A model generated the notes under the pieces. It was not told the DNA's origin, did no database searches, and saw nothing but the letters and a program-made list of their open reading frames with translations. A DNA stretch of 48,678 nucleotides, taken from contig NZ_RHLK01000022.1 in assembly GCF_009757775.1 (NCBI RefSeq), positions 1-48,678 on the forward strand, read 5' to 3'. The stretch comes from Paenibacillus lutrae. Lineage in GTDB: Bacteria > Bacillota > Bacilli > Paenibacillales > NBRC-103111. The position numbers were made by a program, and so were the translations under genes. Position 1 is the first letter of the stretch. Each line of letters begins with the position of its first letter. Below, piece by piece: positions 34,303 through 41,941 of the stretch.

Positions 34303-35136
34303 CTAGCCTTTAACGGCTCCAATCGTAATGCCTTGCAAGAAGTAGCGTTGCAGTGAGAAGAATAGAACCAGCATAGGCAGTGCGCCGATAGTTGCCCCGG
34401 CCATAATGGCTCCGAAGTCCGTCGCTTCCGCGAATACGAATGAAGCAAGCCCTACCTGAATCGTGCGCATGCTGTCGGAATTCGTAATAAGAAACGGCCA
34501 GAAGAATTCATTCCATGAAGCTACGAAAGTGAAAATGGCTAATACGGCAAGACCTGGCTTAGCCATCGGTAAAATTACTTTCCAGAAGATCCCGAATTCA
34601 CTGCAGGCATCGATCCGGGCCGCATGAATCAACGAAGTCGGGAGGGTGGACATGTACTGCTTCATTAAGAAAATATTCCCCACACTGATGGCCGCCGGTA
34701 AAATAATAGCCGTATAGGTGTCTCCGATATTAAAGACATTTACCATCAGAATGTAGAGCGGGATCAGTGTGACTTGAGCCGGAATCATCATCGTGCTGAG
34801 CAGAACCCAGAACGCTGCCTTGCTTCCCGGGAATTTCAGTTTCGCAAACGCATAGCCTGCAAGCGACGCGAAAAATACGTTGGTCACGGTCAGTACGCTG
34901 GATACGAAGAAAGAGTTGAATAACCAGCGCCAAGCTGACGTTTTGGCGAAGAAACGCTCATAAGGCGTCATGGACCATATTTCCGGAATCATTTGCGGCC
35001 GGTATGTAGCCGACATTTTTGTATCCTGGAACGAGCCGATGACCATCCAGTACAAGGGCAGAATCGAGATCAGGCCCCAGATGAGCAAAGTAAGGGTCGC
35101 GGCGCCGAACAGGAACATTTTAGATTTTGAAGACAC
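34303..35136 (-). CDS. Sugar ABC transporter permease, MalG type (MurNAc operon)
   Basis: 277 residues, six membrane segments. The EAA loop is visible as SLIHAARIDACSEFGIFWKVILPMAKPG. It starts at GTG 35136, just after GGAGGTG. It lies between the MalF-type permease and the ATPase gene. Substrate by context: MurNAc, anhydro-MurNAc or muropeptide sugars. Confidence 0.9.
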   Translation of the reverse strand: MSSKSKMFLFGAATLTLLIWGLISILPLYWMVIGSFQDTKMSATYRPQMIPEIWSMTPYERFFAKTSAWRWLFNSFFVSSVLTVTNVFFASLAGYAFAKLKFPGSKAAFWVLLSTMMIPAQVTLIPLYILMVNVFNIGDTYTAIILPAAISVGNIFLMKQYMSTLPTSLIHAARIDACSEFGIFWKVILPMAKPGLAVLAIFTFVASWNEFFWPFLITNSDSMRTIQVGLASFVFAEATDFGAIMAGATIGALPMLVLFFSLQRYFLQGITIGAVKG

Positions 35137-35184
35137 AACAACTCACCTCCAGATTATGCAGGCCTAGCTATTAGAACGAAGAAA

Positions 35185-36105
35185 CTAGTACTCGATATCA
35201 CTTGAGAAATATTTGAACTGGATGACCGATATGATAATAATCATAATCGCCAGTACAAAGGACTGAGCCGATGCAAGCCCGAATTCATAAAATTTAAACG
35301 CTGTCTCGTAAATGAGATAAGCGATGGTTGTCGTCGCAAAGTTTGGACCGCCCTGGGTCATCAAGTAAACCGAAATGAATACCTGGAACGAGGTGATTAC
35401 ACCGGTTACCAAGAGGTATAGGGTTGTCGGTTTGAGCAGCGGCCACGTGATGCGCGAGAATTTAGTCCAGCCGCTGGCATGATCGATGTCAGCCGCTTCA
35501 TAAAGCGATTTCGGAATACCGCCCATTGCCGCCAGATACAGAATAATACCTGCGCCATGTGAGCCGAGCCAGTTCATCAACATCAGTGAGAATAAAGCCG
35601 TGCCTGTCTGCCCGAGCCAAATGACCGGGTCAAGACCAAACAATCCGATAAAGCGGTTAAGAAGACCGGAATCCGTAGGGTCGAAGATAGCGAGCCATAC
35701 GATGGAGATCGTAACGCCGGATGCTACTGTCGGCAAATAAAGGGTTGCTTTGAAGAAGGTCTGCCATGTGCTTTTCATTTGAAAAATAAAGAACGACAGA
35801 ACAAAAGTAATGATGATATTAATCGGCACCGTACCCAGGGTGAAAATTGCCGTGTTCTTCATGGATTTCCAGAAAATCTCGTCTTTGACCAGACGCTCAT
35901 AATTATCCAGGCCAATCCACGAGGAATTCAGAATGTTATACTGCTGGAAACTCATAACGAGTGCCGTAAACACGGGATACAATGTGAACACCAGGAAAAG
36001 AAGAATCGGCGCTAATATGAATAAGTACGCCCAGCCATAATCTTTCCAGAAACGCGATACTGGCGACCTTTTACGGTTCGGTGCCATTGAAGCTGAAGTC
36101 TGCAT
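35185..36105 (-). CDS. Sugar ABC transporter permease, MalF type (MurNAc operon)
   Basis: 306 residues with a basic start (RKRSPVSRFWKDYGW) and six membrane segments. The EAA loop reads SLYEAADIDHASGWTKFSRITWPLLKPT. It starts at ATG 36105 with AAGGAGG upstream. It follows the binding-protein gene behind an attenuator-like hairpin, which should lower its expression relative to that gene. Confidence 0.9.
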   Translation of the reverse strand: MQTSASMAPNRKRSPVSRFWKDYGWAYLFILAPILLFLVFTLYPVFTALVMSFQQYNILNSSWIGLDNYERLVKDEIFWKSMKNTAIFTLGTVPINIIITFVLSFFIFQMKSTWQTFFKATLYLPTVASGVTISIVWLAIFDPTDSGLLNRFIGLFGLDPVIWLGQTGTALFSLMLMNWLGSHGAGIILYLAAMGGIPKSLYEAADIDHASGWTKFSRITWPLLKPTTLYLLVTGVITSFQVFISVYLMTQGGPNFATTTIAYLIYETAFKFYEFGLASAQSFVLAIMIIIISVIQFKYFSSDIEY

Positions 36106-36122
36106 CTCCTCATCCTCCTTCT

Positions 36123-36167
36123 AAAGAAAAAGGGAGCGGCCTCGATCCGCTAAGATGGAACGCTCCC
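36123..36167 (-). terminator. Attenuator-like terminator between binding-protein and permease genes
   Basis: GGGAGCG (36132-36138) pairs with CGCTCCC (36161-36167), followed on the minus strand by TTTTTC. Partial termination here would give more binding protein than permease. Confidence 0.7.
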
Positions 36168-36176
36168 CTGGTTCTA

Positions 36177-37544
36177 TTACTGACCAAACATCTGTTTACC
36201 TTTGGCCTTGAAATCTTCCAAGATATCTTTCGGTGCTTTCTCGCCCGAGAATAGAGCCTGCATGTTCGGTTTAACAACTTGTTCTTTAAACTGCTTTTGC
36301 TTGGCTGCTTTGTCAATGTCAAGGTTCAGCGTAACCGGTTTGATCATGTTCTTAGCAAGAAGTTTACCTGCTTCCAGGTTCTCCGGTTTGCCCATTTCTT
36401 TGCCTTTGAACTCTTCAGCCTGGGATTTACGGACGAAAGGAAGTACGAGTTCGTTAGCGGAGTTACCTGCTTTGGCACCGCTAAGCGCTTCCATTACGAG
36501 GAAGGTGTTCTTCGCATGCTCTTCGCCTTTATCGTTCTTTTGTTTGAAAGCTACGTAACCTTCGCCGAACATGGTCGTGCCCGGCTTGGCGCTGTCATTG
36601 TGCGGCACCGGCAGAAGAACGAAGTCGATTTTCTCGCCCTTGATTTTACCCGCATCGATATCTTTGTTCCGGTTCTGGATCATCACATCGTAGTAAGGAA
36701 TCGCTTTGGAGATGATTGCCGCCTGACCGCCATAGAACATTTCAGTCCGTTTAGCAGGTGTAAGCGCGGAAGTTTCTTTCGGCATATTTCCTTTCTTTAT
36801 GAGATCGCTTACAAAGGTCATTGTATTAAGAACACGGTCATCGTTCCATTGGAACGCGCCTTTCTCATCGAGCACATCCGGCATCCCGTTGTTGCGTGTC
36901 ATCATTTCGATGAAATCAAGGGAAGTGCCGTCCGTAACAAGCGCGTACTGCTGAGAGCCGTTATCCAGCTTCTTGGTCAGCTTGGCGGAAGCTTCGTTAA
37001 ACTCGGTCCAGGTCCAACCGTCTTTCTGGATCTTCTTCCAGTCGATACCCGCTTCTTCCAGTATGCGTTTGTTGCCGCCCCAAGCCCACTGGGACTGATA
37101 CAACGGCATTCCGTACTGTTTACCTTGAATTTGTCCGAGTTCGAGTACGCCCGGCAAGTAATCCGCTTTAATTTCCGGAGTCAGGTAGTTAGTGAGTTCC
37201 AGAGCAAGACCCGTATTCACGTAAGCGCCATCAACACCGTGGAAATAAAGATCCGGCGGGTTACCCGCGTTCAGAGCGACGTCGAATTTCTTAGGACCTT
37301 CTGCCCAGGAGAGCATTTCCGTTTGTACTTTAATGTGAGGATACTTCTTATTGAAATCTTCGATTAATCCCGGAAGGTCCTTCTCGTAAGTCCCGTGTAC
37401 CGGATACGTCCACACGACAACCGTGTCTGACTTAGCTTCCGGCGAGGTACTAGATCCTGCACCTGCGTTATTTGTTTCTTTGCTGCAAGCGCTTCCCATT
37501 GTAAGAACAGCTGCCGTTAAAAGAATGAGCCCCTTTTTCTTCAT
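36177..37544 (-). CDS. Extracellular solute-binding lipoprotein (candidate MurNAc/muropeptide binder)
   Basis: 455 residues. The lipoprotein signal ends in MGSAC; the Cys is followed by a polar Ser/Gly/Ala linker. The mature chain is a CUT1 binding protein (VVVWTYPVHGTYEKDL, NAGNPPDLYFHGVDGAYV near residue 105). I chose ATG 37544 (MKKKGLIL), because GGGAG lies 9 nt upstream; the first ATG at 37553 sits right against that site. It is the first structural gene after the RpiR regulator. The ligand is inferred from namZ, anmK and the divergent murQ. Confidence 0.9.
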   Translation of the reverse strand: MKKKGLILLTAAVLTMGSACSKETNNAGAGSSTSPEAKSDTVVVWTYPVHGTYEKDLPGLIEDFNKKYPHIKVQTEMLSWAEGPKKFDVALNAGNPPDLYFHGVDGAYVNTGLALELTNYLTPEIKADYLPGVLELGQIQGKQYGMPLYQSQWAWGGNKRILEEAGIDWKKIQKDGWTWTEFNEASAKLTKKLDNGSQQYALVTDGTSLDFIEMMTRNNGMPDVLDEKGAFQWNDDRVLNTMTFVSDLIKKGNMPKETSALTPAKRTEMFYGGQAAIISKAIPYYDVMIQNRNKDIDAGKIKGEKIDFVLLPVPHNDSAKPGTTMFGEGYVAFKQKNDKGEEHAKNTFLVMEALSGAKAGNSANELVLPFVRKSQAEEFKGKEMGKPENLEAGKLLAKNMIKPVTLNLDIDKAAKQKQFKEQVVKPNMQALFSGEKAPKDILEDFKAKGKQMFGQ

Positions 37545-37633
37545 ACCCTTCATCTCCCTTTAGATTGTTAGGATTATGGTAAATCACAACTCCACACGAT
37601 GGTTCTTTGTCTATAAATGCCAGGCTGTTTTTT

Positions 37634-38470
37634 TTATATTCCTCTAATAGCCTGCCTGGTCTGCTCCAAATATTTGACCGACTGCTCATAGTTGCGGCTC
37701 GCAACGCTGAGATAAAGAATGTCGATCACGTTCAATTGAGTAATACGTGACGCCATTGCCCCGCTTCGAATTTCATTCTCGGTAGAAGAATTGAACAAAG
37801 CGATATCCACAATCGAACTAAGACTTGTGTTTCCGTACCGGGTTAAGCTGATCGTCGTGCAGCCGTTCTTCTTGGCGATGGATGCGGAACGAATCACTTC
37901 ATCTGTCTCACCGGAGTAGGATATGCATACAGCGGCATCCTCGGGGGTCAGTGTAACAGCGGAAGTCAGCTGAACATGCGGATCGGCAAAGGAAAAGCTG
38001 GTCTTGTTAATCCTCATAAATTTCTGCTGGGCATCCATAGCAATTAAATTGGAAGCTCCCAAACCGAAGAAATAGATCCTCTTCGCATTAGTAAGCGCTG
38101 TCACAGAACGTTCAACCGCTTCTTCATCCAATATTTTGAGCGTATCCCTAATGGATTGGATATTGTTATTGGATACACTTTGAATAATGGAACTGATCGT
38201 ATCGTTCGGCCTGATTTCCTGATATCCGGTCGTCTCGGCTCCCCGTAAATCTCCGGCTACCTTCAATTTCAAATCTTGATAACTTTTGATTTCCAATGTC
38301 TTGCACAACCTGATGATAGCCGCTTGGCTTGCTCCGCTCCTCGTAGCCAGTTCAGCCACAGACAGGTGGATCATCTCATCCGGATTCTGCAGAATGAAGG
38401 TTGCGATCTTATGTTCGGAAGGATTGAGTGTGTTGTACACTTCACGTAATCGCACCAAACCGCCATTCAT
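37634..38470 (-). CDS. RpiR-family regulator (MurR-like), HTH plus SIS domain
   Basis: 278 residues. An N-terminal HTH domain (~1-75, VAELATRSGASQAAIIRLCKTL) is followed by a SIS sugar-phosphate-binding domain (IYFFGLGASNLIAMD, ISYSGETDEVIRSASIAK). MurR of E. coli and B. subtilis has this architecture and responds to MurNAc-6-P; the same effector is inferred here. I chose ATG 38470 (MNGGLVRL), with AGGAGTGG upstream. It is the first gene of the minus arm, and a palindrome lies within its own promoter, so autoregulation is likely. Confidence 0.92.
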   Translation of the reverse strand: MNGGLVRLREVYNTLNPSEHKIATFILQNPDEMIHLSVAELATRSGASQAAIIRLCKTLEIKSYQDLKLKVAGDLRGAETTGYQEIRPNDTISSIIQSVSNNNIQSIRDTLKILDEEAVERSVTALTNAKRIYFFGLGASNLIAMDAQQKFMRINKTSFSFADPHVQLTSAVTLTPEDAAVCISYSGETDEVIRSASIAKKNGCTTISLTRYGNTSLSSIVDIALFNSSTENEIRSGAMASRITQLNVIDILYLSVASRNYEQSVKYLEQTRQAIRGI

Positions 38471-38605
38471 ACTCACCACTCCTGTTCTAAACAAGTTCAT
38501 GTGTAGGACTGACCGCCTATCTCCCCCTCAATCAAACAACATGAGATGTGATCCCTACAGCTGATTCGGTTCCTTTGTACTACATGAATCCACCGGATTG
38601 AGTTC

Positions 38606-38634
38606 ATTATATGTGTTGTGAAATATAATTTCAA
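38606..38634 (-). promoter_or_regulatory. Promoter of the RpiR-ABC-namZ-anmK operon
   Basis: On the minus strand TTGAAA (38634-38629), a 17-bp spacer, TATAAT (38611-38606). Confidence 0.8.
38619..38633. promoter_or_regulatory. Candidate RpiR operator
   Basis: TGAAAT, ATA, ATTTCA is a perfect 6-bp inverted repeat. It covers most of the -35 and part of the spacer of the minus-strand promoter, a position that would block RNA polymerase. Confidence 0.6.
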
Positions 38635-38660
38635 CATTTTTTTTATAATTAAAATTTTAT

Positions 38661-38689
38661 TTTACAAGCACACCAAATTCCCATATACT
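38661..38689 (+). promoter_or_regulatory. Promoter of murK-murQ
   Basis: TTTACA (38661-38666), a 17-bp spacer, TATACT (38684-38689). Transcription should start about 20 nt before the first codon. Confidence 0.75.
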
Positions 38690-38716
38690 GATTAAAAAAA
38701 CCGAAATGGTGATTCT

Positions 38717-39652
38717 ATGTATACTTATCTCGGAATCGATGGAGGAGGCACTAAAACGGAGGGATCGGTCGTTGATTCCGAAGGCCGGCTTCTAATAGAA
38801 GCAAGAGTCGGAACGACCAATCCTCATGCCGTAACGTTTCCATCTGCAATCCGTGAACTGGAGAACCTGCTGGATCAATTGCTGGATCATCTTCAATCTG
38901 CGCAGACGATACCCAAGGGTATTTGTCTGGGCATGTCGGGTATATCTACCGATGAAGAGAAGGAACGATTGACGGAATCCCTGGCGCTCTACCAGCAAAG
39001 ACGCGTAGTTTCTTTCCCGGTCGCCATAAAATCTGAAGGTGAAATTTCTTTGATGGCTGCGCTTCAACAAGATTACGGTGTGCTCGTTATTTCGGGAACC
39101 GGCTCCATCGTATACGGCTTTATGCCGGATGGACGTCAATTCCGTTCGGGCGGCTGGGGGCATTATCTCGGCGACGAAGGCAGCGGATATGCAATCGGTC
39201 TGCAGGCGCTAAAAGCCGTGATGCAGAGTTACGATGGCGTCCTGCCTGCCACGCTGCTCACTCCAGCAATCATGGAAGCGCTAACACTTCAACGTATTAC
39301 GGACCTCAAAGGAGTGGTTTATCGGCCGGATGTCGATAAAGCCGTGATCGCTTCCTTTGCTTCTCATTGTATACGCGCTGCCGAATCCGGTGATGGCATT
39401 GCCTGTCACATTATTAAAGAAGAAGCCGGTAAACTTGTAAGAACAACGTCAGCCCTGCTGGAGCGGCAGCCCGAACTGCAGCAGATGAATATTGTCATGG
39501 CCGGCTCCGTCTTTACTCATTCGCATTTATTCCGTCAAGTATACAGCCAAGGTTTGTCGGCCAATTTCCCGGAGCTGCGTATGATAGAAGCAACAGGCGG
39601 ATTCACGGCTGCCACCGGCGCCGCTCTTCTTGCCCGTAAATTATTTGCTTAG
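38717..39652 (+). CDS. murK: BadF/BadG-family N-acetylhexosamine kinase (MurK-like MurNAc/GlcNAc kinase)
   Basis: 311 residues. Actin-fold ATPase signatures are LGIDGGGTKTEGSVVD at the start, VISGTGSIVYG near residue 125 and GGWGHYLGDEGSG near 145; ATGGFTAATGAALLA closes the fold. The C. acetobutylicum relative MurK phosphorylates MurNAc and GlcNAc at O6. Placement 61 bp before murQ supports MurNAc-6-P formation here, in a locus with no phosphotransferase permease. The start ATG 38717 has only a weak GGTG site. A plain GlcNAc kinase is the alternative. Confidence 0.88.
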   Translation: MYTYLGIDGGGTKTEGSVVDSEGRLLIEARVGTTNPHAVTFPSAIRELENLLDQLLDHLQSAQTIPKGICLGMSGISTDEEKERLTESLALYQQRRVVSFPVAIKSEGEISLMAALQQDYGVLVISGTGSIVYGFMPDGRQFRSGGWGHYLGDEGSGYAIGLQALKAVMQSYDGVLPATLLTPAIMEALTLQRITDLKGVVYRPDVDKAVIASFASHCIRAAESGDGIACHIIKEEAGKLVRTTSALLERQPELQQMNIVMAGSVFTHSHLFRQVYSQGLSANFPELRMIEATGGFTAATGAALLARKLFA

Positions 39653-39713
39653 CCTCCCTGCCTACACCTCTGTGCTCTACAAATGAATTTTAACACAAGG
39701 AGAATGAACTCAT

Positions 39714-40631
39714 ATGAACCATATTCTGAGCAATTTGATCACGGAGCAGCCCAATGCAAAAACCAGTCACATTGATCAGCTGGATTCGCAGCAGATCATG
39801 TATCTGATCAATGAACAGGATCAGGGCGTTGCAAGCTGTGTACATGAGCTGATCCCCCTCATCGCCAAAGCCGCGGATTGGGTCGTCGACGCCTTCAATG
39901 AGGGAGGCCGCCTGTTCTACGTCGGTGCTGGTACCAGCGGACGGATCGGTATCCTGGATGCATCGGAATGTCCGCCGACATACGGCACCGATCCATCGAT
40001 GGTTCAAGGCCTCATTGCAGGCGGTTTCAAAGCCATTAAAGACCCCGTCGAAGGCGCGGAGGACAGTGCGGAGCTTGGGGCGCAAAATATCGACGAGCAT
40101 GGCATTACCAGCAAAGATGTGGTCATCGGGATTGCCGCGAGCGGCCGGACGCCTTATGTGCTCGGTGCAATGAAGCGGGCCGGCGAACTCGGTGCCCGGG
40201 TTGTCGGCATCTGCAACAATCATGGCACCCCGATGGCGCTGCATGCACAACTGCTGATCGAAGCTGTTGTAGGACCGGAAGCGATTATGGGATCGACCCG
40301 AATGAAGTCGGCGACAGCCCAGAAGCTGATCCTGAATATGCTGACGACAACTTCAATGATTCGCATCGGTAAAGTGTACCGGAATCTAATGGTGGATCTC
40401 AATCCTTCCAATGAGAAGCTCGTTTACCGCGCCAAACGTATTATCGAAATGGCGACTGACGCTCCGGAGGATCAGGTTGAACAAGCTTTTCAGGAAGCGG
40501 CCGGCCACGTTAAGACAGCTATCGTGATGATTAGGGCAGGTGTCGATGCCGAAGAAGCGAAGAAACTCCTCGAACTCTCAGGAGGTTTTGTCAGTCAGGC
40601 CATTGAGAAGAACGGTGCGAAGAAAATTTAA
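39714..40631 (+). CDS. murQ: N-acetylmuramic acid 6-phosphate etherase
   Basis: 305 residues. The enzyme cleaves D-lactate from MurNAc-6-P to give GlcNAc-6-P. SIS-domain motifs are clear: YVGAGTSGRIGILDASECPPTYG (catalytic Glu in SECPP), VEGAEDSAELG (second Glu), IAASGRTPYVLGA, and STRMKSATAQKLILNM. The C-terminal helical part is complete. It starts at ATG 39714 with AAGGAG upstream and shares a transcript with the kinase gene. Confidence 0.96.
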   Translation: MNHILSNLITEQPNAKTSHIDQLDSQQIMYLINEQDQGVASCVHELIPLIAKAADWVVDAFNEGGRLFYVGAGTSGRIGILDASECPPTYGTDPSMVQGLIAGGFKAIKDPVEGAEDSAELGAQNIDEHGITSKDVVIGIAASGRTPYVLGAMKRAGELGARVVGICNNHGTPMALHAQLLIEAVVGPEAIMGSTRMKSATAQKLILNMLTTTSMIRIGKVYRNLMVDLNPSNEKLVYRAKRIIEMATDAPEDQVEQAFQEAAGHVKTAIVMIRAGVDAEEAKKLLELSGGFVSQAIEKNGAKKI

Positions 40632-40645
40632 AATTCCGGCTAATT

Positions 40646-40690
40646 CAAAAAAGACTGCTCTCCCTTACACAGGGTGAGTAGTCTTTTTAA
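40646..40690 (+). terminator. Terminator of murK-murQ
   Basis: AAAGACTGCTC-CCCT and AGGG-TGAGTAGTCTTT form an imperfect long stem, followed by TTTTTAATT. Confidence 0.85.
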
Positions 40691-40785
40691 TTGGGCTCTT
40701 GCGAATAGCTAATAATGCACCGTACCTTTTATGAAGCTCGGCCATAGAAGGTTATCGTATGCCTCGCCGTGAACGAAGTCCGGTG

Positions 40786-41301
40786 CTATACCGAACCTTT
40801 CTCCCGGGCAAATCGAATTGTCAGTATGCATGTGACCCCGGCAGTTAACGTGATCACAAAACCGAGCATGAGCCCGACAATCTGAATCTGCCCTTCGGGT
40901 GTATCGGCCGGAACCTGGAAGATTTGAAGAAATAAATAAATCATGACAGCGAAATAAAAAATACTGCCAATCACACCCGTGATCCACTTGTCTTTGGTCT
41001 TGCCGCCCCGGGAAATGGATGCTTGAATCCATACGAACATACTCAAACTGATTCCGATGAGAAGGAAGAGAATGAATGCTCCTGCAAAACTGACGGTAAT
41101 AGAAGCAACAAACAGGCCCGCAAGCGTAATGAAAATAATCATGTTGAGCAGGAACACGAACCCTCCATACGCGAAGGGTCCCCTAAATCTCCGGACGGCG
41201 GACATTTTGACAAACCAGGGGAGCGGTCTGAAAGAAGTCCTGCGAAGAATCACAACACAGATAAGCACAAGTAAAAAGGAAATCGCGAGTAAAATAATCA
41301 A
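40786..41301 (-). CDS. Integral membrane protein of unknown function
   Basis: 171 residues with five hydrophobic segments, one at the very N-terminus. I place the start at TTG 41301, 9 nt after AGGAGGA; an earlier TTG at 41310 sits directly on the ribosome binding site. A basic loop follows segment 1 and another lies mid-chain (SRGGKTKDKW). I recognise no family. Confidence 0.65.
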   Translation of the reverse strand: MIILLAISFLLVLICVVILRRTSFRPLPWFVKMSAVRRFRGPFAYGGFVFLLNMIIFITLAGLFVASITVSFAGAFILFLLIGISLSMFVWIQASISRGGKTKDKWITGVIGSIFYFAVMIYLFLQIFQVPADTPEGQIQIVGLMLGFVITLTAGVTCILTIRFAREKGSV

Positions 41302-41401
41302 CTTGGACAATCCTCCTGAGCGGGTTCTTTATATGGGCTGTCCAAATTATAACAAACAAAGACTCTCTCTGAAAGAATAATTGCGGGGATTGCTCCCGGC
41401 G

Positions 41402-41430
41402 TTGACTTTTATAGTTGCTTATCATATAGT
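41402..41430 (+). promoter_or_regulatory. Promoter of the marR-MFS operon
   Basis: TTGACT (41402-41407), a 17-bp spacer, TATAGT (41425-41430). Confidence 0.85.
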
Positions 41431-41443
41431 TGTTTAAACAACT
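41428..41443. promoter_or_regulatory. Candidate MarR operator
   Basis: AGTTGTTTAAACAACT is a perfect 16-bp palindrome that overlaps the end of the -10 box. It is typical of MarR autorepression. Confidence 0.75.
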
Positions 41444-41464
41444 AATTAGGAGAGGAGCCTACTT

Positions 41465-41923
41465 TTGCATCCCAATCACCCCGATTTTAAAAGCGCCTTG
41501 GATGACTCGATCGGCTTCCTGCTTGGAATCACCTATCGTAAAATTTCGAACCTGCTTACTCAGCGGTTAAAAGACTACGATATTACACCCGAACAATGGT
41601 CGGTCTTGTACCGGGTTTACGAACAGGACGGATTGATTCAGAGAGAAATCGCAGAACGGGCCGGTAAAGACAAACCTACCACGACCCGGATTCTGGATAG
41701 CCTTGAGGCCAAGGGCTTTATACACAAAAAAGCCGGTCAAGGCGACCGGAGATCTTTTCATGTCCATATTACGGAAAAAGGGCAGTCGCTGATTCAAATT
41801 GCGGAGCCCATTGAGAAAAAAACCGTGCAGGACGCAGTGAAACATATCAGTCCGGATGAGTATGATCTGCTCATCAAACTGCTGCACCGGATCGGAGCTA
41901 ACATCCAAGAGCTTACAGAATGA
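41465..41923 (+). CDS. MarR-family transcriptional regulator
   Basis: 152 residues from TTG 41465, with AGAGGAG upstream. The winged helix is visible: ITPEQWSVLYRVYEQDG, QREIAERAGKDKPTTTRILDSLEAKGFI, with the wing QGDRRSFHVHITEKG. It probably represses its own transcript and the exporter gene 18 bp downstream; the ligand is unknown. Confidence 0.93.
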   Translation: MHPNHPDFKSALDDSIGFLLGITYRKISNLLTQRLKDYDITPEQWSVLYRVYEQDGLIQREIAERAGKDKPTTTRILDSLEAKGFIHKKAGQGDRRSFHVHITEKGQSLIQIAEPIEKKTVQDAVKHISPDEYDLLIKLLHRIGANIQELTE

Positions 41924-41941
41924 ATAGGAGTGTCTTTCACC

